16,263 nucleotides of DNA from Anaerolineae bacterium (GTDB lineage: Bacteria; Chloroflexota; Anaerolineae; E26-bin7), in the NCBI GenBank assembly GCA_029933115.1, contig JAOZOT010000038.1, forward strand, positions 1 through 16,263, given 5' to 3'. Of the stretch, positions 1-6,206 are shown piece by piece; the stretch's first letter is position 1, and every line of letters starts with the position of its first letter. The position numbers were made by a program, and so were the translations under genes. The notes beneath the pieces were generated by a model, which saw only the letters and a list, made by a program, of their open reading frames with translations, made no database searches and had not been told where the DNA came from.

Positions 1-564
1 CTGCAAGACCTCATCCATGACCTGCTGGAGTCGTCCATCATTGACGCTGGCTTATTGAGGCTCGAGCCCCAGCCGGTAAGGCTGCCGCGTCTGGCCCGGA
101 GTGTGATCGATGACATCGCCAACCGTGCCCAGAAACACCGCTTCCTGGTTGACTTCCCGAGCCGTTTCCCCATCGTGGACGCCGATCCTCAGCGCATTAC
201 GCAAGTGCTGCGCAACCTGTTGGACAATGCGGTCAAGTACTCACCACAAGGGGGGTTGGTCGTTGTGCGAGGTGAGGTGCGCGAGGATGAGGTTGTCCTC
301 AGCGTGGCCGACCAAGGGGTGGGCATCGCTCCTGAGCACCTGAATCGGCTGTTTGAAAAGTTCTTCCGGGTCGAATCGGGCTTGGGCCGCCACGTCGTCG
401 GTTCGGGGCTGGGGCTGCCCATCGCCCAGACCATCGTAGAGAGCCATGGAGGTCGTATCTGGGCGGAGAGCCAGTTGGGGCAAGGCACTACTCTTTACTT
501 CACGCTCCCTCTGAGGAGTCTGAGCCAGGAGCCAGAAGAGCAGGCAGAAGGAGAGGCAGAATGA
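1..564 (+). CDS. Sensor histidine kinase, C-terminal part (5' truncated by window edge)
   Basis: The reading frame is open from base 1, so the N-terminal sensor region and the phospho-accepting histidine lie outside the window. What remains is the end of the dimerisation helix (DLLESSIIDAG, typical of HisKA) and a full HATPase_c domain. An N box (NLLDNAVKYSP) falls near bases 213-245, the G1 box DQGVGI at 310-327, an F box (FEKFFRV) near 352-372 and the G2 box GSGLGL at 400-417. It should autophosphorylate and pass phosphate to the regulator encoded next, with which it shares an ATGA overlap (stop 562-564, next start 561). The style resembles KdpD-like or other Chloroflexota membrane kinases. 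The signal sensed cannot be judged without the N-terminus. A TTG at 55 is only an internal codon, not a start. Confidence 0.93.
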   Translation: MQDLIHDLLESSIIDAGLLRLEPQPVRLPRLARSVIDDIANRAQKHRFLVDFPSRFPIVDADPQRITQVLRNLLDNAVKYSPQGGLVVVRGEVREDEVVLSVADQGVGIAPEHLNRLFEKFFRVESGLGRHVVGSGLGLPIAQTIVESHGGRIWAESQLGQGTTLYFTLPLRSLSQEPEEQAEGEAE

Positions 565-1271
565 GTGAGAAGATCCTGGTCGTGGACGACGAGCCACGGG
601 TGGTGCGGCTGGTCAGTACAGTGCTAGAAGCAGTGGGCTATCAGGTGATCGCTGCTGCTAGCGGAGAGCCGGCCATCGAGATGGTGGCTTTGGAGCAGCC
701 CGACCTGGTGTTGCTCGACATCCTGCTCCCCCGTAGCCCGGATGGTTACGAGGTATGCCGCCGCATCCGAGAGTTCTCCGAGGTGCCGGTGATCATGCTT
801 ACTGCCAAGGCCCAGGAGAGCGATGTAGTGCACGGCTTTGACGTGGGAGCCGACGACTATTTGACCAAGCCTTTCAGCGCCAAGGAACTGGTGGCCCGGG
901 TGAAGGCGGTCTTGCGGCGCACCCAACGACCTGAAGAGGCGGTCACGGCCACATTGACTTGCGGCGAACTGGAGATCAATTTCGCCCGACGCGCCGTCAA
1001 GGTGCGCGGCGAGAGGGTATCGCTAACCCGCACTGAGTACGCGCTGCTGCGCCAATTGGCCCTCAACGCCAACCGGGTCATGTTGCACCAGGACCTGCTG
1101 ACGACAGTATGGGGGCCAGAGTATCGGGATGACATTGACTACCTGCGGGCCTACATCCGCTACCTGCGACGCAAACTGGAAGCGGAGCCATCGAATCCCC
1201 GCTATATCGTGACCTTACCGGGGATCGGCTATATGCTGGCCTGCCCCGAAGGAGAGGAGGCAGCAGATTAG
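561..1271 (+). CDS. OmpR-family response regulator, KdpE-like
   Basis: This is a 236-residue two-domain transcription regulator. The N-terminal receiver has the acidic pair D9/D10, phospho-acceptor D53 (LLDILLP), T81 and K103 (TKPF), so the full switch set is present. The C-terminal winged helix runs from about residue 130 to 230. Its recognition region (WGPEYRDDIDYLRAYIRYLR) and ending (PRYI...GIGYML) are close to the KdpE type. It is translationally coupled to the histidine kinase by ATGA. Tandem terminators follow at once, so this pair is probably a separate transcription unit from the redox genes downstream. A KdpE-like sequence does not prove a potassium role, because this subfamily is widely used in Chloroflexota for other signals. 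Its target is unknown. Confidence 0.95.
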   Translation: MSEKILVVDDEPRVVRLVSTVLEAVGYQVIAAASGEPAIEMVALEQPDLVLLDILLPRSPDGYEVCRRIREFSEVPVIMLTAKAQESDVVHGFDVGADDYLTKPFSAKELVARVKAVLRRTQRPEEAVTATLTCGELEINFARRAVKVRGERVSLTRTEYALLRQLALNANRVMLHQDLLTTVWGPEYRDDIDYLRAYIRYLRRKLEAEPSNPRYIVTLPGIGYMLACPEGEEAAD

Positions 1272-1285
1272 TTCTCAGTCCAGAC

Positions 1286-1318
1286 CTCCGAGGTTTCCGA
1301 AACCTCGGAGAGCTTTTT
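1286..1318 (+). terminator. Intrinsic terminator 1 after the two-component pair
   Basis: A perfect 11-bp stem (CTCCGAGGTTT at 1286-1296 with AAACCTCGGAG at 1300-1310) has a 3-base CCG loop. It is followed by AGC and a five-base T run (1314-1318). It lies 15 bases after the regulator stop codon. Confidence 0.85.
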
Positions 1319-1324
1319 GTTGAC

Positions 1325-1359
1325 GGCGGCCTCGCTGATGCGAGAGCCGCCTTTTTTTT
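1325..1359 (+). terminator. Intrinsic terminator 2, tandem
   Basis: The stem GGCGGCCTCG (1325-1334) pairs with CGAG (1341-1344) and GCCGCC (1346-1351) around one bulged A. Eight T residues follow at 1352-1359. This is a stronger terminator than the one just upstream. Together they insulate the redox operon from the two-component genes. Confidence 0.9.
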
Positions 1360-1412
1360 CATGGTTTTTTCATTTTTACCTATCCTCTTTCTATGAGTTT
1401 TTCATGGTTTTT
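1355..1412 (+). repeat. 15-bp direct repeat upstream of the nuoE promoter
   Basis: The string TTTTTCATGGTTTTT occurs at 1355-1369 and again at 1398-1412, with start points 43 bases apart (about four helical turns). The first copy begins in the T run of terminator 2 and the second ends at the Rex-like palindrome. It could be paired binding sites, an upstream A/T-rich promoter element or a chance duplication. Confidence 0.5.
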
Positions 1413-1428
1413 GTGATATACTGCACAA
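1411..1428 (+). promoter_or_regulatory. Extended -10 promoter with overlapping Rex-like operator
   Basis: TATACT at 1417-1422 preceded by TG at 1414-1415 makes an extended -10 hexamer, the best sigma-A-like element in the 147 bases before nuoE; no good -35 is visible. The hexamer is the exact centre of an 18-bp palindrome, TTGTGA (1411-1416), TATACT, GCACAA (1423-1428). The Rex consensus is TTGTGA-N6-TCACAA, so 11 of 12 arm positions match. Rex is the NADH/NAD+-sensing repressor of many NADH-handling operons. A site over the -10 suits a repressor. The CRP/FNR consensus TGTGA-N6-TCACA has the same spacing, so that family is an alternative, although activators normally bind further upstream. 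Confidence 0.62.
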
Positions 1429-1440
1429 TGCAGGGTGGTG

Positions 1441-1491
1441 TGATACCTGACGCCGCCTGCTTGACTCTTTTAAGACCCTAGTGAGGTATCA
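1441..1491 (+). promoter_or_regulatory. Inverted repeat in the nuoE leader
   Basis: TGATACCT (1441-1448) and AGGTATCA (1484-1491) form a perfect 8-bp inverted repeat separated by 35 bases. It lies wholly within the predicted leader, ending five bases before the AGGAGG ribosome site at 1497-1502. It could be a leader RNA stem near the ribosome site or a second operator. It matches no riboswitch that I recognise. Confidence 0.4.
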
Positions 1492-1506
1492 GCAACAGGA
1501 GGCAAA

Positions 1507-2007
1507 ATGAATCCCAATGGGACCTTTCTCGTGAACGAGATTGAAGACATTGTCCTGAACGGTTATCAAAATAGCATGAACGGCTCGTTGATATCGATCC
1601 TGGAAGATATTCAGGATCGTTATCATTTTCTGCCCAAGGACGCCTTGATCCTGGTCAGTGAGAGGCTTGGCATCCCCCTGAGCCAGACCTACAGTATCGC
1701 CACTTTCTACAACGCCTTCAGCCTGGTTCCAAAAGGCAAGCATCTGGTGAGCGTCTGCCTGGGCACCGCGTGCCACGTTAGGGGCGGGGGCGCCATATTG
1801 GACAAGATCAGGCGCGAGCTCGATTTGGATTCGAGGGAGACGACAGAGGACTTTCAGTTCACAGTGGAGGAGGTCCGCTGTCTGGGGTGCTGCAGCTTGT
1901 CGCCAGTGGTACGAGTTGATAACGATACCTATGCTCACATGACGCAGGCACGGGTGCCCGGGATACTCAAGAAATATCAGCGTGAAAAAGAGGCTTTGGA
2001 CGAATGA
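1507..2007 (+). CDS. nuoE: NuoE/HndA-like thioredoxin-fold [2Fe-2S] subunit
   Basis: This 166-residue protein matches the 24-kDa subunit of NADH-oxidising modules, as in complex I and in soluble bifurcating hydrogenases and formate dehydrogenases. An N-terminal helical part (about 1-75) carries the family stretch SQTYSIATFYNAF. The thioredoxin-like part binds one [2Fe-2S] cluster through C84 and C89 (C-x4-C) and C125 and C129 (RCLGCC, C-x3-C). The ATG has an AGGAGG site four bases upstream (1497-1502). The stop overlaps the next start (ATGA at 2004-2007), so the NuoF fusion is translationally coupled. It is the first gene of the redox run and lies downstream of the Rex-like promoter. No membrane complex I subunits are in the window, so it belongs to a soluble complex. 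Confidence 0.93.
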   Translation: MNPNGTFLVNEIEDIVLNGYQNSMNGSLISILEDIQDRYHFLPKDALILVSERLGIPLSQTYSIATFYNAFSLVPKGKHLVSVCLGTACHVRGGGAILDKIRRELDLDSRETTEDFQFTVEEVRCLGCCSLSPVVRVDNDTYAHMTQARVPGILKKYQREKEALDE

Positions 2008-5000
2008 GAATAAAGACCCTGGAGGACTTGGAAAAGGCCAGGGAGATAGGCACCAGATCCCTCTACCCATCGAAGACGAAAATCATGGTGGGCATGGCAA
2101 CCTGCGGCCTGGCGGCCGGGGCCCAACAAGTCTACGATGCGTTGCTAGACGAGATTGACAAAAGGGAGTTAGATGTATCCCTCGGTCAAGTCGGATGCAT
2201 AGGGTGGTGTTGCCGCGAACCGCTAGTGGATGTCCTGGTCCCTGGAAAGCCGCGCATAACCTACGGAGAAATGACTGCCCAAAAGGTGCCGGAAGTTTTG
2301 GAGGCGCTAGCCCGAGATGAGATCGCCAAGGAGCTGGCCATAGGAAGACTCGACGGAGACGAAAATCTTATCGAAGGCACAAGGCGGAGTTATCTCGCCG
2401 GTGGGACTGGAACAACGAACACAATCCCCTTGTACAAAGAGTTGGATCTGTTCAAGAACCAGTTGAGGATCGTCCTGCGGAACTGTGGTTTCATTGATCC
2501 CAAGAGCATTGACGAGTATATCGCCAGAGGCGGATATCTGGCGTTATACAACGCCCTAACCAGTTTGTCCCCCGAGGAAGTCATAGACGAGGTCGCCAAA
2601 TCGGGGCTGAGGGGCAGGGGAGGCGCGGGCTTCCCAACAGGGCTCAAATGGAAACTCACCCGACAGGCCCAAGGCGATGTCAAATACGTCATCTGCAACG
2701 CTGACGAGGGAGACCCGGGCGCTTACATGGATAGAAGCGTCCTCGAAGGAGATCCGCACAGCGTCATAGAAGGGATGATCATCGGCGCCTACGCCATCGG
2801 CGCTACCGAGGGGTACATCTACGTTCGCGCCGAGTATCCCTTGGCCGTTGAGATACTCACCACCGCCATCCAGCAAGCTGAAGAGTATGGCTTCTTGGGT
2901 GAGAATATCTTTGGCTCGGGGATGGATTTCCGGATCCATATCAGCAAGGGTGCTGGTGCTTTTGTCTGCGGGGAAGAGACCGCACTGATGGCCTCCATTG
3001 AAGGTCGAACTGGTGAGCCCAGGCCCAGACCGCCCTTCCCTTCCCAGAGTGGGCTCTGGGGCAAGCCGACCAACATCAACAACGTGGAAACGTGGGCCAA
3101 TGTACCGGTGATCATCGCCAGAGGAGGCGATTGGTACCATCAGTTCGGCACTGAGCGGAGCGGAGGGACGAAAATCTTCTCGGTGGTGGGCAATATCAAT
3201 AACACTGGCCTGGTAGAAGTGCCCATTGGGACCTCGTTGGGCAATATTGTCTTTGACATCGGTGGCGGCATCCCCAAAGGTAAAAAGTTCAAGGCTGCGC
3301 AGTTAGGTGGCCCCTCGGGTGGCTGCATCCCTAAGGAACACCTCAATGTCCCCATTGACTACACCACACTGCAGGAATTGGGGGCAATCATGGGCTCCGG
3401 CGGTATGGTGATCTGCGATGATGATACCTGCATGGTAGAGCTGGCTCGTTTCTTTTTGAATTTTGTGCAGGAGGAATCGTGCGGTAAGTGCGTCCCCTGC
3501 CGTGTGGGCACCAAGGTCATGTTGGAAGTGTTAACTCGCATCACGGAGGGCCAAGGGCAGGAAGGCGACATTGAATATCTGATAGAGTTGGGCGAGGAGA
3601 TCAAGCGCTCCTCGCTGTGCGGCCTGGGCCAGACCGCGCCCAACCCGGTGCTGTCCACTATCCGCTACTTCCGCGACGAGTATGAGGCGCACATCAGGGA
3701 CAAACGCTGTCCGGCCGGGGTGTGTCAGGACTTGGTCTACGCCCCTTGTCAGAACGAGTGTCCAGCCGGACAGAATGTACCAGCCTATGTATCCTTCATC
3801 GGCGAGGGACGCTTCGAGGAGGCCCTGGAGGTGATCCTGGATCGTAACCCCTTCCCTTCAGTCTGCGGGCGGGTGTGCGATCATCCCTGCGAGGCCAAGT
3901 GCCGTCGCAGCCAGATTGATGATCCAGTGGCTATCCGCGAACTCGAGCGCTTCGCGGCCGACTATATGGCGGCTGAGGGCATACCGTCTGCAATCTATGA
4001 CAGACTGCGAGCGGAGACAGATGGCCAGAAACCCAAGGTGGCCATTGTCGGCGCAGGCCCAGCGGGGTTGAGCTGCGCTTACTTCCTGGCGCGCCTCGGC
4101 TACCGGCCTACGGTGTTCGAGAAGCTGCCGGTGGCTGGTGGCATGCTAGCCGTAGGCATACCCGAATATCGGCTGCCCAAGGATGTGTTAAATCGGGAGG
4201 TCGAATTCATTGAAAAGATGGGCGTGGAGATAAGAACAGGGGTCTCCGTCGGTGAGGACGTCACCATACCAGAGTTGTACCAGCGAGGTCACGAGGCCAT
4301 CTTTATTGGCGTGGGAGCGCATCGCGGCCGTAAGCTGAACATCCCTGGTGAGAACTTGGACGGCGTGGTGGACGCCGTTGACTTTCTGCGCGCGGTCGCG
4401 CTCAGTGGCCATCGCATGTGGGTAGGACATCGAGTGGCAGTGGTGGGCGGTGGCAATGCCGCCATTGACGTTGCCCGGACGGCGCTGCGCCTGGGCGCTG
4501 ACGAGGTCACCATCGTCTACCGCCGCACGAGGAACGAGATGCCCGCCCAACGCTCAGAGATTGAGGACGCAGTAGCAGAGGGAATAAAGCTTGAGTTGCT
4601 GGTCACGCCCGCCCAGGTGATCTCTCAAAACGGTGCCATTAAAGGGTTGGAATGTCTGCGCATGCGTCTGGGAGAATTCGATCGCAGCGGTCGGCGGCGG
4701 CCTGAGCCTGTGGAGGACTCTCGATTCCGCCTGGACGTGGACATGGTCATCTCTGCCATAGGCCAGATCCCAGACACCACCCCCCTGTTGAACGGTCTGG
4801 GCCTGGAACTGGATCGCGATGGCACAATCAAAGTGGATAAGGACGGTCGTACCACTGTCCCTTATATCTTTGCTGGCGGCGATGCGGTCACAGGCCCGGC
4901 GACGGTGATCCAGGCCATCGCTGCGGGTGAGCGGGCGGCAGTAGCTATTGACCAATACCTTTCCAAGAATAACAGCAAGGTCTACCTCTGGCGAGAGACA

Positions 5001-5234
5001 AAATCGCCAGACACCCCTTTCGATCCCGAAGCTGAGCCGGTGCCGTATGGCCGTCTCGAAACGACCAAGCTGGCCCCCGATGAGCGACAAAGTGGCTTCG
5101 CTGAAGTAGAAGAAGTATGCACCAGGAAAGCGGCGGTCCAGGAGGCACTGCGTTGCCTGCGCTGTGACTATCGCGAGGAACAAGCCGCCGAGGTTCCGGC
5201 TGAGACCGGCGTACTGGCCCTGGCCGAGGCTTAG
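2004..5234 (+). CDS. NuoF-GltD fusion: NADH-FMN dehydrogenase joined to NADPH/FAD oxidoreductase
   Basis: This 1076-residue protein joins two enzymes. Residues about 25-115 are a thioredoxin-like [2Fe-2S] domain with C34, C65, C69 and C70; the usual first cysteine is missing. Residues 135-560 are NuoF: FMN/NADH motif RGRGGAGFPTG (203-213), CNADEGDPGA (231-240), GAGAFVCGEET (316-326), an SLBB region, and [4Fe-4S] ligands C493, C496, C499 and C539. From C569 a shortened ferredoxin tail runs into the GltD/NfnB N-terminal Fe-S domain (to about 660). An FAD motif (GAGPAG, 683-688), an NAD(P) motif (GGGNAA, 815-820), the GltD signature EMPA and a C-terminal FAD motif (GGD near 960) follow. The NuoF half should exchange electrons with NADH. 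The GltD half is of the NADPH type that feeds glutamate synthase or NfnA. Arginine codons differ between halves: about 13 of 22 are AGA/AGG up to base 3040, against about 4 of 44 in the GltD part. Confidence 0.93.
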   Translation: MRIKTLEDLEKAREIGTRSLYPSKTKIMVGMATCGLAAGAQQVYDALLDEIDKRELDVSLGQVGCIGWCCREPLVDVLVPGKPRITYGEMTAQKVPEVLEALARDEIAKELAIGRLDGDENLIEGTRRSYLAGGTGTTNTIPLYKELDLFKNQLRIVLRNCGFIDPKSIDEYIARGGYLALYNALTSLSPEEVIDEVAKSGLRGRGGAGFPTGLKWKLTRQAQGDVKYVICNADEGDPGAYMDRSVLEGDPHSVIEGMIIGAYAIGATEGYIYVRAEYPLAVEILTTAIQQAEEYGFLGENIFGSGMDFRIHISKGAGAFVCGEETALMASIEGRTGEPRPRPPFPSQSGLWGKPTNINNVETWANVPVIIARGGDWYHQFGTERSGGTKIFSVVGNINNTGLVEVPIGTSLGNIVFDIGGGIPKGKKFKAAQLGGPSGGCIPKEHLNVPIDYTTLQELGAIMGSGGMVICDDDTCMVELARFFLNFVQEESCGKCVPCRVGTKVMLEVLTRITEGQGQEGDIEYLIELGEEIKRSSLCGLGQTAPNPVLSTIRYFRDEYEAHIRDKRCPAGVCQDLVYAPCQNECPAGQNVPAYVSFIGEGRFEEALEVILDRNPFPSVCGRVCDHPCEAKCRRSQIDDPVAIRELERFAADYMAAEGIPSAIYDRLRAETDGQKPKVAIVGAGPAGLSCAYFLARLGYRPTVFEKLPVAGGMLAVGIPEYRLPKDVLNREVEFIEKMGVEIRTGVSVGEDVTIPELYQRGHEAIFIGVGAHRGRKLNIPGENLDGVVDAVDFLRAVALSGHRMWVGHRVAVVGGGNAAIDVARTALRLGADEVTIVYRRTRNEMPAQRSEIEDAVAEGIKLELLVTPAQVISQNGAIKGLECLRMRLGEFDRSGRRRPEPVEDSRFRLDVDMVISAIGQIPDTTPLLNGLGLELDRDGTIKVDKDGRTTVPYIFAGGDAVTGPATVIQAIAAGERAAVAIDQYLSKNNSKVYLWRETKSPDTPFDPEAEPVPYGRLETTKLAPDERQSGFAEVEEVCTRKAAVQEALRCLRCDYREEQAAEVPAETGVLALAEA

Positions 5235-5349
5235 AGCCTATCCGAAAAGTGTTCGCAGTGGCGGTTTTTACCACTGTTGCGGTACAGGAGCCGCTTTGGG
5301 AACGACTGAAGTCGTTACTACGGTTTGATGGTAAATGGAGGTTAAAGCG
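5235..5349 (+). other. Intergenic gap with two small hairpins, no gene
   Basis: This 115-base gap interrupts an otherwise compact run. It contains CAGTGG (5256-5261) pairing with CCACTG (5271-5276), and a perfect 6-bp stem AACGAC/GTCGTT (5301-5306 and 5311-5316) closed by TGAA. Neither is followed by a T run, so they are not intrinsic terminators. The gap may be a worn palindromic intergenic repeat. Its last bases hold the ribosome site of the next gene. Confidence 0.55.
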
Positions 5350-6030
5350 GTGATCAACATCACCATTGACGGTCGCAAACTGCAGGTCCCCGAGGGTCTG
5401 ACCATATTGGAAGCGGCACGGGAGAACGGCATTGAGATCCCCACCCTTTGTTACCATGAAGCACTGGAGCCCTATGCTGCCTGTCGGCTGTGCGTGGTAG
5501 AACTGGAGAGAGAACCGAAATCCCAACTGGTGGCTTCTTGTGTCTATCCCTGTGAGGAGGGAGCAGTAGTACATACGGATTCGGAGATGGTCCGCCGTTC
5601 GCGCCGCACCACAGTGGAGTTACTGATGGCCTCGTCGGCGCACATCCCGCTGATCCAGGAGTTGGCAGCTCAGATGGGAATTGCTGAGCCCCGGGTGCGG
5701 CTGGAGTCCAACGACTGCATCCTGTGCGGTCTGTGCGTCAGAGCCTGCAAGGAAATAGTGGGGGTCAGTGCCATCAGCCTGGTGAACCGGGGCGTTGACA
5801 AGAAGGTCAAGCCACCCTTCGAGATCGCTTCCAGAGATTGTATCGGCTGCAGCACCTGTGTCTTCGTTTGCCCCACGGGGGCCATCAAGCTGGAGGACAT
5901 CGGAGAGCCCAAGCTGGTGCACCATTGGGCTTCGGACTTTCAGGTTGTGCAATGCCGTATCTGCGGTGATCATTACTTGAGCCCCGAGCCTATCACCGAC
6001 TACGAAAGGCTCTTTGCCGAAGGAGCCTAG
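5350..6030 (+). CDS. HoxU/NuoG N-terminal-like ferredoxin subunit ([2Fe-2S] + 2[4Fe-4S])
   Basis: This 226-residue electron-transfer subunit has a plant-type [2Fe-2S] domain with C34, C45, C48 and C64 (C-x10-C-x2-C-x15-C). A helical linker and two [4Fe-4S] motifs follow: C123-x2-C126-x2-C129-x3-C133 and C164-x2-C167-x2-C170-x3-C174-P. The His/Cys cluster that normally sits between these in NuoG, HoxU and HndD is absent: the linker (about 90-111) has no cysteine. A C-terminal CRIC (202-205) could bind metal. No hydrogenase H-cluster or molybdopterin domain follows, so it only carries electrons. I chose GTG at 5350: GGAGG at 5337-5341 is correctly spaced for it, while the in-frame ATG at 5335 overlaps that site. 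It probably links NuoEF to HdrA. Confidence 0.88.
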   Translation: MINITIDGRKLQVPEGLTILEAARENGIEIPTLCYHEALEPYAACRLCVVELEREPKSQLVASCVYPCEEGAVVHTDSEMVRRSRRTTVELLMASSAHIPLIQELAAQMGIAEPRVRLESNDCILCGLCVRACKEIVGVSAISLVNRGVDKKVKPPFEIASRDCIGCSTCVFVCPTGAIKLEDIGEPKLVHHWASDFQVVQCRICGDHYLSPEPITDYERLFAEGA

Positions 6031-6050
6031 AACCTTCAAGGTTAAGGCCC

Positions 6051-6160
6051 TGTCATTCTGAGGAGCGAAGCGACGAAGAATCTCGTTTTTGGTGAACAAG
6101 CGTTTTTCTATGAAAAGAACGAGATTCTTCGCCTCCGCTACGCTCCGGCTCAGAATGACA
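6051..6160. repeat. Long imperfect inverted repeat, MITE-like or REP-like
   Basis: The left arm (6051-6090) and right arm (6113-6160) are imperfect reverse complements. The outer 12 bases (TGTCATTCTGAG) and the inner 14 (CGAAGAATCTCGTT) match exactly, and the middle differs by small insertions. Transcribed, it would fold into one long hairpin between the HoxU-like gene and hdrA. The CATTCTGAG and GCGAAGCGACGAAGAATC text resembles palindromic repeats I associate with intergenic regions of many bacteria, so it is probably a dispersed non-coding element. It lacks a clean T run and is not a standard terminator. No obvious target-site duplication is visible. Confidence 0.75.
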
Positions 6161-6206
6161 ACACATCAATTTAAGGTTGACAAAATACGAGGTCAGGAGC
6201 ACATAA

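Noticed and set aside
5335..5349. ATG at 5335 as start of the HoxU-like gene
   Set aside because: This ATG overlaps the only ribosome site (GGAGG at 5337-5341), which is correctly spaced for GTG 5350.
1507..6030. Respiratory complex I operon
   Set aside because: NuoE-, NuoF- and NuoG-N-like proteins are present, but no NuoB, C, D, H, I or membrane subunits follow, and NuoF is fused to GltD. This is a soluble module.
5350..6030. [FeFe]-hydrogenase catalytic subunit
   Set aside because: The N-terminal ferredoxin part matches HndD-type proteins, but the frame ends at 226 residues with no H-cluster cysteine motifs.
6177..6206. Promoter with a perfect TTGACA before hdrA
   Set aside because: At normal spacing the -10 would fall at 6200-6205, overlapping the start codon and leaving the ribosome site untranscribed; no TATAAT-like hexamer is there.
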